64,000 nucleotides of DNA from Paraspadella gotoi (lineage: Eukaryota; Chaetognatha). The stretch's first letter is position 1. Each line of letters starts with the position of its first letter. The stretch spans positions 13,508,124 to 13,572,123 of the forward strand of contig CM119265.1 of NCBI GenBank assembly GCA_051294375.1, given 5' to 3'. Under the pieces are notes generated by a model. That model searched no databases. It saw nothing but the letters and a program-made list of their open reading frames with translations, and had not been told where the DNA came from. Below are positions 33,330 to 53,756 of the stretch, in pieces. The position numbers and the translations under genes are program-made.

Positions 33330-34366
33330 CTTATTGCCTCCGGCGAAGCGACGCTCGTTCGATCTCCCGTCTTGCGCGCCAAATATTCTCCGCGATAAGG
33401 ATTGAGCTTTCCGTGCGCGCGACTGAGCAACGCCAACCGCAACGATATAGAAGGGGAAAAAAAAAGAAGGTCAGTCTCACCCCCTGATGAACGACCAAAG
33501 CCGAGTACGTGACGTCCTCAAACCGGAAATCGTGTGGGCGTGGTTTCGGGAGTAAATTCTGGGGGTGGTGTGAGGGGTTCGAAGGCGACAGTGGCCACCC
33601 GGAAACGAAGATTAGGGAAAGTTGCCCGTGTCAAATGAGGAAAAAAAAAAGGAAAAGGGGGGGAAGGCTAACGATGAAAGGGAAGATAACAAATTGAGAA
33701 AGGAATGGATAATGGGGAGAGAGGAAGAGAAAACACGTGTGGTGGAGATAAGTGGATACTGACAGAAACTAGATAAGGCGAAAGAATAAGAGGCGAGAAG
33801 GAAGACGGAATTATAAACGACAAAGNNNNNNNNNNGTGTCTGCCACTTAGATTAAATGCGCAAAACCGGCATTGATTCTGTGACTAAGACAAAGTCTCGA
33901 AATCCCGGATGTACAGTCCGGATGTAGCGACTTCTAAGGGGAACAGGGGTGTGATGGAAAGAGTTTTGAGGAAAAAAAGGGGATAAATCAAGAAGGCACG
34001 AATCGATGAAGCCAATCGGCTTGAAAAAGCCGATCGGCAAAAAGGCAACCCGTTGAGATGAATACAAATAAACTAAGAAATGAAAAAAGTAAACGAAAGA
34101 AAAAGAAATCCCAAATAAATGGTAGGTGAAGTCTTTCATTTTTTATAACTGAATGCATAATTGTTATTATGTAGCATTTGGATTGAGCTAATATTGTTGC
34201 CAGCCCAAAAAAAGTAAAATAATTATTTCGATAAGCAATATTAATAAAAAATATTAATCAAATAAAGCTAGCAATATTTCAAATTTCGTATGTATAGATA
34301 TAGATGTATTTGGAAGTGAAAGGATTTCGTTAGGAATGCATGTTAGATATGCATTATGCAACATAT

Positions 34367-34457
<91 letters not shown>

Positions 34458-37400
34458 GTAGCTCCGGGTGTCACTTCGTGTGGTATCCAACTCATTGTCC
34501 AAGGAGATGTTTTCCGAAGACGCGACTCGGAAGCAGACGGCGGGCGCCTGCACCGCCGCGTCAAAACCATCTCCACCCGTGTCCATGATCTTCGGTACCT
34601 CCAGACACACCTGGTAAGGAGAGAAGCCGGGTCGGGATTCGATTTAACTTACTTTTTTAAAAGAAGGAAACAAAGGAGGATCGCGACTCACTTTTTTGAC
34701 TGGATCGTCTTTCTTTTTGATTTAACTTACTTTTTTGACTGGATCGTCTTTCTGCTCCGGCGACTCTTCACCAACTTCAGTGATTCGTTGATCTTGAAGC
34801 GAAGTTTTTTGGATTTTGGTGAGGCTGACGAGGTTCGACCCGCAACTCGAGGACGTCCTGGGAAGCAAAATACGTTTTTCACGATCTCTCTCGTTAATTA
34901 TAATTTTATACATTTGGTTTAATTAATGCATCTAAAGTTCTCTACCTTGTTTCCTATTTTTTTTATAATCAACAAATAATAGAATACACATGATATGTCT
35001 TTACAGCGTTATCAAGAAAAGCACAGGGCAATGTTGTAAATATCTAAAATTACGACAAAAAAACAAACAAAACAAAACGAATAGTTTTTAATCTTTTTCC
35101 AGAATGATACTGATATAAACCGGTAAGCTTATAGTGATTTAGTTATTTTGGATTATCAAATCCCTCGCACCTTATCGAACATGAGCCTCGTCTTCTGTCG
35201 GCTTCTGGAAGGTTTTCGGTACTTTTTCCGGACCCTTGACTGCTTTGATGCGCTGTCTCTACCGCGTAGTAATACTTTATAGTCTTTTGTTTTCGAAGGC
35301 GGGACGAGTGCGACACTCTGTGTTCTGAAACGTGAATCGCCTGGGGAGACTCCTGTTGGAGAGAAAAACAAAAGGTCGCGTTTTAAGCGAAAAGGTCTGG
35401 ACTTCAAAATTTTCTCATCATATTTCCCATCATTATCATTCAATTTATAATTATATATCAATTACCTATGACTGTAATTATAGAAATTATCTATGAGAAT
35501 AGCTTGTGAGTTGGAGATTGGGTGAGTTAAGTATTATATAAAACGTCGCCCTTGTACGTACAATGTACAATTGCACATAGTTTTCAATTAGTGTTATCAA
35601 CCGCAGGTATCAATTTTATTACAAAGCATTTTTAAAGGAGCTGACAGATGAAATTTTACAAACAGGTTAATTATTACACTCACAACTGACTAATGATTAA
35701 TTTAATAGCGAGAACACAACTCGTCTTCGCCAGCGTCATTAATTTTATTTCAGAATATTTTTTTTTCAAAAATAATTGTCGATAATCTCTCNNNNNNNNN
35801 NNNNNNNNNNNNNNNNNNNNNNNNNNNNNNNNNNNNNNNNNNNNNNNNNNNNNNNNNNNNNNNNNNNNNNNNNNNNNNNNNNNNNNNNNNNNNNNNNNNN
35901 NNNNNNNNNNNNNNNNNNNNNNNNNNNNNNNNNNNNNNNNNNNNNNNNNNNNNNNNNNNNNNNNNNNNNNNNNNNNNNNNNNNNNNNNNNNNNNNNNNNN
36001 NNNNNNNNNNNNNNNNNNNNNNNNNNNNNNNNNNNNNNNNNNNNNNNNNNNNNNNNNNNNNNNNNNNNNNNNNNNNNNNNNNNNNNNNNNNNNNNNNNNN
36101 NNNNNNNNNNNNNNNNNNNNNNNNNNNNNNNNNNNNNNNNNNNNNNNNNNNNNNNNNNNNNNNNNNNNNNNNNNNNNNNNNNNNNNNNNNNNNNNNNNNN
36201 NNNNNNNNNNNNNNNNNNNNNNNNNNNNNNNNNNNNNNNNNNNNNNNNNNNNNNNNNNNNNNNNNNNNNNNNNNNNNNNNNNNNNNTGAGCAGTCGAGCG
36301 CGTGTCGAGTTCGCGTCGGCGTCCGCCTTTTCGATGCCGATCGATCTCTCAGCAGCGAATTTGTTCCATGTCAAAGCCTTTAAAAAATGTTGCCAAATGC
36401 GAACCTAATAAATTGCCTCAGTGAACATCTCGGCAACAATGAAATTTTAAAAAAAACCCAAAAAAATGTGCGTCGTCAATGCAACTTCAACCTTTGCTGA
36501 TTCACAAAGTTTCACGTTCCACAATCTGAAATCACAAGCCTTATATCGCTCGAAAAAGAAGGCGATTTAAATCACCCAATCACCACGAACTCATTACTGA
36601 CCCAATCAATATGAACTTAATACTGACCCAATAAAAATGAACTCATTACTGACCCAATCACCACGAACTCATTACTGACCCAATCAATATGAACTTATTA
36701 CTGACCCAATCAATATGAACTCATTACTGACCCAATCACCACGAACTTATTACTGACCCAATCAATACAAACTCATNNNNNNNNNNNNNNNNNNNNNNNN
36801 NCTTGACTCCCTATTACTCCCCCACCCACTCACATACCTGAACTCCATTACTAGAGGAGACACCACCGAACTTACTTACTCCGATACCAATAATACAAAC
36901 TCATTGCCGACCAATAATAATGAACTCATTACTGACCCAATCACCACGAACTTATTACTGACCAATGCACGAAGAACTTATTACTGACCAATCACCATAG
37001 AACTCATTACTGATCCCACAATCACGAACTCATTACTGACCAGTAATAAACTCCTTTTGAGGGTTCCCTCGCTCATGGCTTCGTTGAGCTCGATCTTCCG
37101 ATCGGAAGGTTGCTTTTGAAGGCTAAGGGCTTGAATCACTACGAAGGGGAAGGAGTGGAGAATCCTCGGTTATTCCTGATGCTAGAAAAGAAGGGAAAAT
37201 GGAGCCGCAGAGGGGCTACGGAGGGGAGGGGAACAGGGAAGGGGGAGCAGGAAAGAAAAAAACGTGGTTACGATCAGTCTGATCTTTCATTTTGGTCTCA
37301 CCTATCTGATCAGTATTACCTTCCGATTTCCTTTTTGCCTTCTCCATATCGTCTTTCTAAAGCGGATCCATATTTTCCCTCCGTGGTTATCTCTTTATAA

Positions 37401-38962
37401 TTTTCCTCACGAAATTCACGAATAAAGTCGTTTCGATTTTTACTCTTATTTATTCTTCGAAGAACTCACGTTCGTCGTCGTCTTCGTACGTCGTCTTCGT
37501 CGTCGTCGTGGACATCTACAGTACTCATTCTTCAATCTCTCTAAACCTTCTATAGTTAATAACTACTTTTTCCATACAATTTTTGTCGCATACAAACACG
37601 CCAACGTAGCAATAGTGAACGATTACCTTATATTTTTGTTTCCATAAAATTATAGCAAATTTACAAAAATTAGAGAAAAAGCGAACATTGATTTGATTAT
37701 ACACATTACAGCATAGATGTATCGCAATATCCGCTATTATTGATTTGACACTTAATAAGTTTTTTTGATGCATTACCGGTTTAAACGCTCACTGCTAACG
37801 AAAATTAAAAATGCAAACGAAACTAGCAACTTTAGTATTAAATATTAGTCAAGGAAATATCTATGGTGTTCAAAGGCCGTATCGGTATTTTATCGTATGC
37901 GATATCTTAGTGTAATTTTCTCTAATATCTATTCCTGATTCATTTACTTAAAATCCCGGAGTCGGTGTTTGTGCCATGACGGACAAAGCCACCGTCGTCT
38001 TGGTCACTACGTGTAGTCAAGACACGTGTTGACGGGAAAATCGGCGCATGTCAAGCGAAAGTTGATGCGGCTGCTAAGCCGAGGTCAGTCTCTGCTCGGC
38101 GTTGGAATCGTTTGGGGCCAATGTAAACATATGTAGTACATATGTTTGTTTAAATAAGCGTTACGATATGGAAATAAATATACGCACTCCACTATTTAAA
38201 ACTCTCTTTTATTTAAATCGTTTATTTGTCTTGAATAACTTTCATATCACCACGACGACCTTTTGACCGCAGGATTCTTTAACCGATTCTTCCTCCTCCG
38301 CTGAACTTCATCCTCGCCATTCCCCTCTTACCCACTAATCTCTTTTCTTTCCTTTCTCCGAGGACGCGGCTGCGTTCGACGATACTGAAGCCCATGAGGC
38401 CAGACAAGCCTCTTCCTCACCCACTCCCGACGCGGAGCAACTCACATTTTCGGTCGGTCGGTCGGTTTGTCTGTCTGTCTAACATCGGCTTTCTTAATTA
38501 CATTTAGAGAGCTAATAACTTGGGTAAATATTAAGTCAATATTTGGTTGGAAGGTAAGGTTCATTAGCACTTTACACCTGGCATAATATCACACTTTTGA
38601 AGTTTATGTGATAATCGGAAAATGATCCACGAAAAAATTACAGCAACGCCTTGAACTTGCCAGTTTTTTTTTTCTCTTTTTTTTCTCCTCAGAAAATGTT
38701 ATTATCTTTACACGACCGAACTTTAACTGTTGACAAAATATCCTCTTGCTTGGAAAACCTTCTTAGTGCGATAGGCCTGGAACTTTCCTTTTTTTTTGGG
38801 GTCTTCCGGATATCGGGATATATTCTGGTCGCATCGGGGTCGCAAAACGTTTCCAATTCAAGTGTCCTATTCCTTTAGTTGTTTCTTTCTTTTTTTATGT
38901 TTATTTATTAGTTTGTTTATTTTGTCGCACTCACAAACGGTTTTTATTCGTTTCTGATTCTT

Positions 38963-39003
<41 letters not shown>

Positions 39004-40050
39004 CTCCTCTCTTCTTCTCTCTCTCTTTCTTCTTTGACTCCAGGAGGACGGAGTGGGGCGTGCGTCAACCGTAGCTTGAGAGGCGCAGGGGCCGATCGGT
39101 TCCGGAATGAGTCCATCAATCGCGAATTACTATTCAGGGATCGGGGGGGAGGTTCTTCTTTGATCCACGGCTATGCTTCCTAGTTAGAAACGTTTTTTTC
39201 GAGATATAAGTTTTCATTCTCGTACAAAAATCGGGTGTTTTAGGCACGAAATGGAATAATGATAATCTCCGAAATTCATCCTTCAAGTTAGAAATGTAAT
39301 TACGAAAAAGAAGTCGGTTATCAAAAAACATCATAAATAATATTGCCAAAAAAATTCAAACTGGAAAATAAATTAAATCGGACGCCTAAGAAAATAAAAA
39401 AATAAAATAAAAGCTGCTTGAATTTTTTTTTTTTTTTGATAAAAAATAGTTGTCGAGCGAAACTCGCCCACTAACAATGTCAACGAGAATATTTTGCGAG
39501 AAGCTTTTGCGCTTCCACATCGTGTCCTTCTGGCGTATTTCATCACCAGTCCTCGCGCGTTCCATCCTGTCACTCGTCCATACCAAAAGTGTGCGTGCCA
39601 CAGCTTTCAGATGAAGCTCCTCATCTTATCCGCTCTGATGAAATAAATTGTTGACAACGTTGTAAGAAGTGAGGCCTCTATAATCAATAAATAGTGATAA
39701 TAAGAAACAAAAATTACGACAATTTTTATTCTAATAAGTATAATTCACCTCGATTATGACAAAAAAACAATTCGTGACGTAATTTCCCTTTTGGGAATTA
39801 AAAAGATTATTAGCGGCCTTATATAAGATTATATAAAGAGAGCAGAAATCTTGACACTTCTCAAAGATAACACTTTTTTTTTTTTTGCAATAATAATGAT
39901 CAGCTCAAGTAAAAAAAGTTTATGAATAATGATTTAAAACTTACGTTGAATGTATGATAAATATCATTGGCCGACCTTTTCATCAGGAAGACTTCTTCTG
40001 CCAACAGAGGATCAACGACTGATGAGATTGACTTTCCTGTCATGTTATTC
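33330..40050 (-). CDS. Unrecognised multi-exon gene, copy A
   Basis: Three consecutive minus exons have clean splice sites and matching phases: 35171-35352 (after TTTCTCTCCAACAG), 34731-34857 (TTGCTTCCCAG to AAAAAA|GTAAGT) and 34455-34610 (to AGA|GTGAGA). Together they give about 155 residues, with VETAHQSSQGSGKSTENLPE, SLTKIQKTSLQDQRITEVGE and VPKIMDTGGDGFDAAVQAP. A further exon at 39945-40050 (NNMTGKSISSVVDPLLAEEV) has a good acceptor and GTAAGT donor. The 3' exons seen intact in copy B (40729-40819 and up to 40877) exist here near 33335-33600 but with indels. The product is Ser/Thr/charge-rich, with no TM segment or domain I know in these exons. Exons between 35352 and 39945 are not resolved. 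Confidence 0.45.
34370..34452. repeat. (TC)n beside a splice junction, copy A
   Basis: About 40 TC units immediately next to the GTGAGA donor of the minus-strand exon 34455-34610. Counterpart at 41871-41951. Confidence 0.95.
35792..36286. other. Assembly gap of 495 Ns replacing a TC tract
   Basis: Preceded by AATCTCTC and followed by the GAGCAGTCGAGCG block. In copy B the same flanks enclose a TC-rich region plus 150 bases of unique sequence. Confidence 0.85.
36560..37050. repeat. 26-bp minisatellite (ACTCATTACTGACCCAATCA unit)
   Basis: Tandem units of about 26 bp share CATTACTGACCCAATCA and end in two variants, CCACGAA or ATATGAA, which partly alternate. Interrupted by a 25-base gap (36777-36801) and degenerate units. 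Shorter arrays of the same unit occur at 40526-40570 and 43970-44140. Confidence 0.9.
37051..39940. other. Duplicated DNA of copy A, exons unresolved
   Basis: Contains CGTCGTCTT-rich repeats near 37470-37510, a tetranucleotide tract at 38446-38482, and a (TC)n stretch at 38966-39030 followed by TTTGACTCCAG. Open frames exist on both strands at 39030-39120 and 39450-39640. Copies disagree by indels, so I do not assign them. Confidence 0.4.
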
Positions 40051-40058
40051 CTGAGAGA

Positions 40059-40123
40059 GTGGGAGGAGAGAGGGAGAAAGGAAGAGGTGAAGCAGGAAGG
40101 GGAGGAAGCGAGAGTAGAGCAAT

Positions 40124-40177
<54 letters not shown>

Positions 40178-40450
40178 AAAAGGAAAAAGGAGGAAAAAAG
40201 AGCAAGAAAAGGGAGAGAAGGGAAGAGAAGAAGAAGAAGAGGGGAGAGAAGGGAAAAGGAGGCGGGGCCCCGGAAAAGAAGGAAAAAGAGAAAAAAGAGA
40301 GAGAAGCGAAAAAGAGATAGAATAAGAGAGAGAGAAGAGAAGACGAGAGAGGAGAGAAGTAGTAGGAGAGAGAGGAGAGAAGAAGAGAGAGAGCTACAGA
40401 GAAGAGAAGAAGAGAGAGAGAGAGAGACACCGAAGACACGGAGAAGAGAA
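40059..40450. repeat. GA-rich purine tract, copy A
   Basis: About 390 bases of GA/GAA/GGA-rich sequence including a pure (GA)n core at 40135-40171. Its downstream half is almost identical to 48620-48945. Confidence 0.9.
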
Positions 40451-40728
40451 AGCGACAGAAGAAGAAACGCGAGATCGACGAGATGAGGATCAAAGAGAGA
40501 TCGCCGTCGTTCGTGACGTTCTTGGACTCATTACTGACCCAATCACCACGAACTCATTACTGACCGCTCCTTTTGGGGTTCCCTCGACTCTGGCTTCGTT
40601 GGAGCTCGATCTTCCGTNNNNNNNNNNNNNNNNNNNNNNNNNAGAGTCTCTCTCTTTCTCTCGCTCTCTCTCTCTCTCATCCGAACTTCTCAGCCTGAAT
40701 ATATTGTTTCCACCAAACATTGCTCCGC

Positions 40729-48455
<7,727 letters not shown>

Positions 48456-48532
48456 TCCTGAGAAGAGTGGGAGGAGAGAGGGAGAAAGGAAGAGGGAAGA
48501 GGAAGGGAGGAGAAGCAGAGAAGTAGAGCAAT

Positions 48533-48588
<56 letters not shown>

Positions 48589-48945
48589 AGAGAGCGAAGA
48601 AGAGAGAGAGAGAGAAAAAAGAGGATAGATAAAGGGGAGAGAAGGGAAGAGAAGAAGAAGAAGAGGGGAGAGAAGGGAAAAGGAGGCGGGGCCCCGGAAA
48701 AGAAGGAAAAAGAGAAAAAAGAGAGAGAAGCGAAAAAGAGATAGAATAAGAGAGAGAGAAGAGAAGACGAGAGAGGAGAGAAGTAGTAGGAGAGAGAGGA
48801 GAGAAGAAGAGAGAGAGCTACAGAGAAGAGAAGAAGAGAGAGAGAGAGAGACACCGAAGACACGGAGAAGAGAAAGCGACAGAAGAAGAAACGCGAGATC
48901 GACGAGATGAGGATCAAAGAGAGATCGCCGTCGTTCGTGACGTTC
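48533..48945. repeat. GA-rich purine tract, copy B
   Basis: Homologue of 40059-40450, rearranged in its first third. Confidence 0.9.
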
Positions 48946-48955
48946 TTGGCGTGGT

Positions 48956-50185
48956 CAACCGTAGCTTGAGAGGCGCAGGGGCCGATCGGCTTCGGAATGA
49001 GTCCATCCAATCGGAATTACTATTCAGCGGATCGGGGGGGAAGGTTCTTTGATCAAGCTATGCTTCCTAGTTAGAAACGTTTTTTTCGAGATATAAGTTT
49101 CATTTCTCGTACAAAAAAAATCGGGTGTTAGGACGAATGGAATAATGATAATCTCCGAAAATTCAATCCTTCAAGTTAAAATGTATTACGAAAAAAGAAG
49201 TCGGTTATCAAAAAAACATCATAATTAATATTGCCAAAAAAATTCAAACTGGAAAATAAATTAAATCGACGCCTAAGAATAATAAAAAAATAAAATAAAA
49301 GCTGCTGAATTTTTTTTTTTTTTGATAAAAAATGTTGTCGGAGCGAAACTCGCCCACTAACAATGTCAACGAGAATAATTTGCGAGAAGCTTTGACGATT
49401 CCATCGCTGTCCTTCTGGCGTATTTCATCACCGTCCTCGCGCGTTCCATCACTGTCACTCGTCATTGTGCGTCCACGCCTTTCAAGATGAAGCTCCTCAT
49501 CTTATCCGCTCTGATGAAATAAATTGTTGAACAACGTTAAGAAAGTGAGGCCTTATAATAATAATAGTGATAATAAGAAACAAAAATTACGACAATTTTT
49601 ATTCTATAATATAATTCACTCGATTATGACAAAAAAAATTGTGACGTAATTCCACTTTTGAATTAAAAGATTATTCGGCCTTATATAAGACTTATATAAG
49701 AACAGAAATTCTTCCTTCTCACAAGATAACACTTTTTTTTTTTTTTGCAATAATAATGATCAGTCAAGTAAAAAAAAGTTTAATGAATAATGATTTACAA
49801 ACTTAGTTGAATGTATGATAAATATCATTGCCACCTTTCATCAAAGACTTCTTCTGCCAACAGAGGATCAACGACTGATGAGACTTGACTTTCTCTGTCC
49901 ATGTTATTCCTCCGAGAAGCAGTGGAGAGAGAGAGAAAGGAAGAGGGAAGAAGAAGGTGAGAGGAAGAGAGTAAGTAGAGCCCTAAGCAGCAAGAAGGAA
50001 GAGAGAGGAGAGGAAACGGAGACAACGAGACCGCGAGGAAAAAGAGAGAGAGAGACGAATCATGAGACGGAGCACTCGCAAGAGAAGGGAGAAGACCAGA
50101 ACGAGATGAAGACGAGAAGATAGATAGATTAAAGAGGCGATACGACGAGAGAGGAGAGGAGAGAAGACATAGAAAAGAGAAGAGA

Positions 50186-50225
<40 letters not shown>

Positions 50226-50345
50226 AGAGATAGATAAAAGAAAAGGAGAGAGAGAGAGAAGAAAGGAGGAGAGAGAGAGAGAGAGAGAGAGAGATGAGAG
50301 AGAGAGAGACACGAAAGACACGAACGAGAAAGACAGAGAGAAAAG
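48956..50345. repeat. Partial third copy (copy C) of the duplicated unit
   Basis: Repeats the 47490-48955 segment (GGAATGAGTCCATCCAATCGG onward) with fewer differences than to copy A. It includes the exon-like stretch near 49400-49500 and the SSVVDPLLAEEVF exon near 49850-49910, then a more diverged GA-rich tract (49925-50345). Confidence 0.82.
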
Positions 50346-51240
50346 GAGATGACAATGAAGTCAAAAAGAGACGATCCGGTTCGTTCTTGCTGCGTCGCAG
50401 TCTACGTCGTCGTCGTCGTCTGTCGTTCTAATCTCGACGGCAATCACCACATGGAAAACGGTTCCCGGCCGCGTTGGAGCGGCGCCGGCGCCGATTCCGT
50501 ATTTCTTTATCTTCTCTCGTTGCTTCGCGTGGATGGACCGGAATGAGGGGGACTGTTAGAGGAGGAGAGAAGAGAGAGAAGAGAGAGAGACCACGAGAAA
50601 TTCTCACGGAGAGAAAGAGAACGAGGACATGAGAGACGATAGACAAGAGAGAGAACTCATCAAGACCCGCAGCCACAGAGACGACACAACCCACCCGAGG
50701 TGCCACACAACGATACATAACACGACAAGCCCTATTACCACTGGGCGGCGTGCCCCAGGACTGACGCCCGAGACGAGATCCAACCAAACGAGCCGCTACA
50801 CAGACGACCGAAGCAAAGAGAAGACGACAAGACCCTCGAACACTAGAGAGAAAGAACAGACAGAGAAGAGATGAGAAGAGAAAAGCCGCAAAAGGACGGT
50901 CATGCGATCATCCTCAACATTTAGTAAACAACCAAGAGAGCGCGACGCTTATATTGCCCCGGGCGCTCAACCTCTGACTCTGTGAAGTCCCGACTGTCAA
51001 CTCAACTAACAGCGACCCAGTTTGAGAGGCTCGTATTCCTCTTTCTGCATTAAAATTCAAACTTTATCCTTCGGACTACCGTTTTTTTTTCTCTGCTCAG
51101 TTTCAACAACTTTTAGTTTTATAATTGTCTCCAACGCGCTCGTTTTTATATCACAATTTTTCCTTTTCATAATTTATTCAGCTCTCTTTCATTTTTTTTT
51201 TTTTAGCACGACTTTCTCCCTTTTATAATTTTAACCCGTT
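50346..51240. other. No firm gene; anomalous segment at 50560-51030
   Basis: 50350-50545 reads open on plus (an ATG frame with VRSCCVAVYVVVVVC) but corresponds to indel-rich repeat DNA. 50560-51030 is homopolymer-poor, resembling 46110-47160. 51040-51240 is T-rich. Confidence 0.4.
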
Positions 51241-52453
51241 TTAGTTTTCTTTCTCAACCTCTTTGGCCTTTTCCGTCTTTTTGTCTCTCTTCCTCGTCTT
51301 GAGTTTGACGTAGAAGAAGAGAACTCCGGCGCCGATAAACCCCGTGATCCCTGTCCCCAATAACACTCCGGTCACGATCCACAGAGTGCTGCTCCCTTTT
51401 TTTTATCGTTGGAGCGATGGAAGAGAAAAGGAGGAATATTAGGTTATTATCCTTCCTTATTGCAGAGAAATATACTTTTTTTTATTATCCTTATTGCTAA
51501 AAAAAAAAAATCAAATCGAGTTGCGGCTTTTATGTTAAAAGATTGGGGAAAGGAGGACTATATAGAAAATGACAATTGGAAAGAAAAAAAACACTTCGCC
51601 GTCTGACGCTGCCTTTTTATGGAGGGATGAGGAACGCAATCTAACAAAAGAACATTCCATTGTTTTTTATTTCCTTTTTTAAAGTATTTTTTTGTTCTTT
51701 TTGTGCTCAAAATTTTGAAGAATAAGCCAAAACTAAGTAATTATGTTTTTAAATGAATAAGTCAACTAACTAAAGCAATCCTCTCAAAATAGTGGAATTT
51801 AAATTAGATTTTTCTTAAACCGAACTCAACAAACCAAGCCGGAATTGTCGACCGGGAAAAGCCGATAACGCCGGAAAAAACACTGACCTCCGACGCCGGT
51901 GACGACGCCGAGACAAACGATTCCCGGAAGCAAAAAAGTCGTGGCGAAGGTGAAAGAGGAAATCTTGGAGGTTTTCTTGAAGCAGCCGAGTGGGCCAGCG
52001 ACGGGATCCTAATGATCGAGCCAACGGTTTAGTCGATAAATTATAAGAGAAAAAAATTTAAAAGGATGACTTTTAGACGTCAAATACGATTATCGGACAA
52101 TCGGATCTCGATATCACCGGTTAAAAAATTACAAAAACCTCTGATTTCAACGATTTTTTAGAGGCTGTCTTTGCCGGACTCTTCTCGTGGTCCTCCGTCC
52201 GTTCCTGTGGCAGTCCGAGTACCAGCCTCCCCGCCAATCCGCCCGCCGTCGCCTCCGCCCGACCGTCTGCCATCCTGGGCCATCCGTCCCCTCGGTTGAC
52301 GTTCCTCTCGGCCAGAGTCGGGCTCCGTTCCGCGCTCAGTCGGGCTAAGCGCTTGGCGGGGCTTTCGGCGGGGCTTTGGGCGGGAGTCGAGGCGGGGCGG
52401 GCATCGGCGTCCCCGCCGACTTCGATATCGGGGTCGTCTTCGAAAGGGTTCAT
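51241..52453 (-). CDS. Two-transmembrane protein with NPF and Ser-Pro-rich N terminus
   Basis: Complete gene of three exons (52139-52453, 51888-52008, 51241-51395) with GT-AG introns and matching phases, encoding 196 residues. The N terminus MNPFEDDPDIE contains NPF, the ligand of EH-domain endocytic proteins, then TPAQSPAESPAKR and RSPTLAER with several Ser-Pro sites. After GCFKKTSKIS come two hydrophobic helices (FTFATTFLLPGIVCLGVVTG and LWIVTGVLLGTGITGFIGAG) separated by only a few residues. The C terminus is a highly charged Lys/Glu tail. Both ends should be cytosolic. The layout recalls small vesicle proteins such as TMEM230/TMEM134 (conserved basic residues before a hairpin), but I cannot show homology. 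An endosomal or vesicle role is inferred from NPF only. Confidence 0.8.
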
Positions 52454-53413
<960 letters not shown>

Positions 53414-53430
<17 letters not shown>

Positions 53431-53752
53431 GTTGTTGTGGTTTTCACTGTGGAGCGGTGACTTGCGAATCACAAACGGAGTTGGCTACTCGATGGACTCA
53501 TCGGTGAAATGGAGTTTGAAACCTCGCGCGATCCCCTGGGACGAATTTAGGGTGAAACTGGGCGCCAGGTTGTGGGACGACTCAATCGGTCAGGCGCGGC
53601 GCGACGAGGCGTTTCAACGACGCCAATTCATCTATCACAGAAAAACCTCCAGTGGTGATGGGTTTAGTTTAATATCTAAATTGATACGGGCAACAAAAAA
53701 AAGAGAAATTTTAAACGATTATCTTTTTCTCTTTTTTACGGATAATTTGTGA
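53414..53752 (+). CDS. Unrecognised ORF, possible terminal exon
   Basis: An open plus frame of at least 106 codons in a GC-richer island, ending at TGA 53752, five bases before the transposon target site. It reads like protein: VGYSMDSSVKWSLKPRAIPW, FRVKLGARLWDDSIGQARRD, then an A-rich end. No convincing ATG or acceptor was found at its start. No family recognised. The last 20 or so codons are AT-rich and may not be coding. Confidence 0.3.
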
Positions 53753-53756
53753 CTAC

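Larger units (their letters stand above)
33240..40500. repeat. Large direct duplication, copy A
   Basis: Nearly every part recurs in order about 7.4-8.4 kb downstream: 33283-33830 matches 40672-41225, 33836-35790 matches 41337-43286, 36287-36760 matches 43708-44150, 37040-38880 matches 44130-45915, 38920-39890 matches 47330-48330, and 40030-40500 matches 48460-48950. Differences are mainly one-base indels. The 495-base gap at 35792-36286 corresponds to the TC tract at 43284-43535 in copy B. Confidence 0.9.

Noticed and set aside
34254-34610. Arg-Glu repeat protein continuing through the (GA)n tract
   Set aside because: A GTGAGA donor exists exactly where the repeat starts; the RE repeat is most likely intronic.
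34356-34620. Plus-strand exon between TC...CTGTAG and CCTG|GTAAGG
   Set aside because: It has good-looking splice sites on plus, but the minus reading joins two neighbouring exons in phase with equally good sites, so minus is preferred.
36560-37050. CRISPR-like regular spacing of a 26-bp repeat
   Set aside because: Units are directly tandem with no unique spacers, in an intron-containing eukaryotic genome; it is a minisatellite.
38931-39119. Exon ending in Arg-Glu repeats with a GTGAGT donor
   Set aside because: Possible, but the copies differ in repeat length and indels, and no upstream phase match was found; left uncalled.
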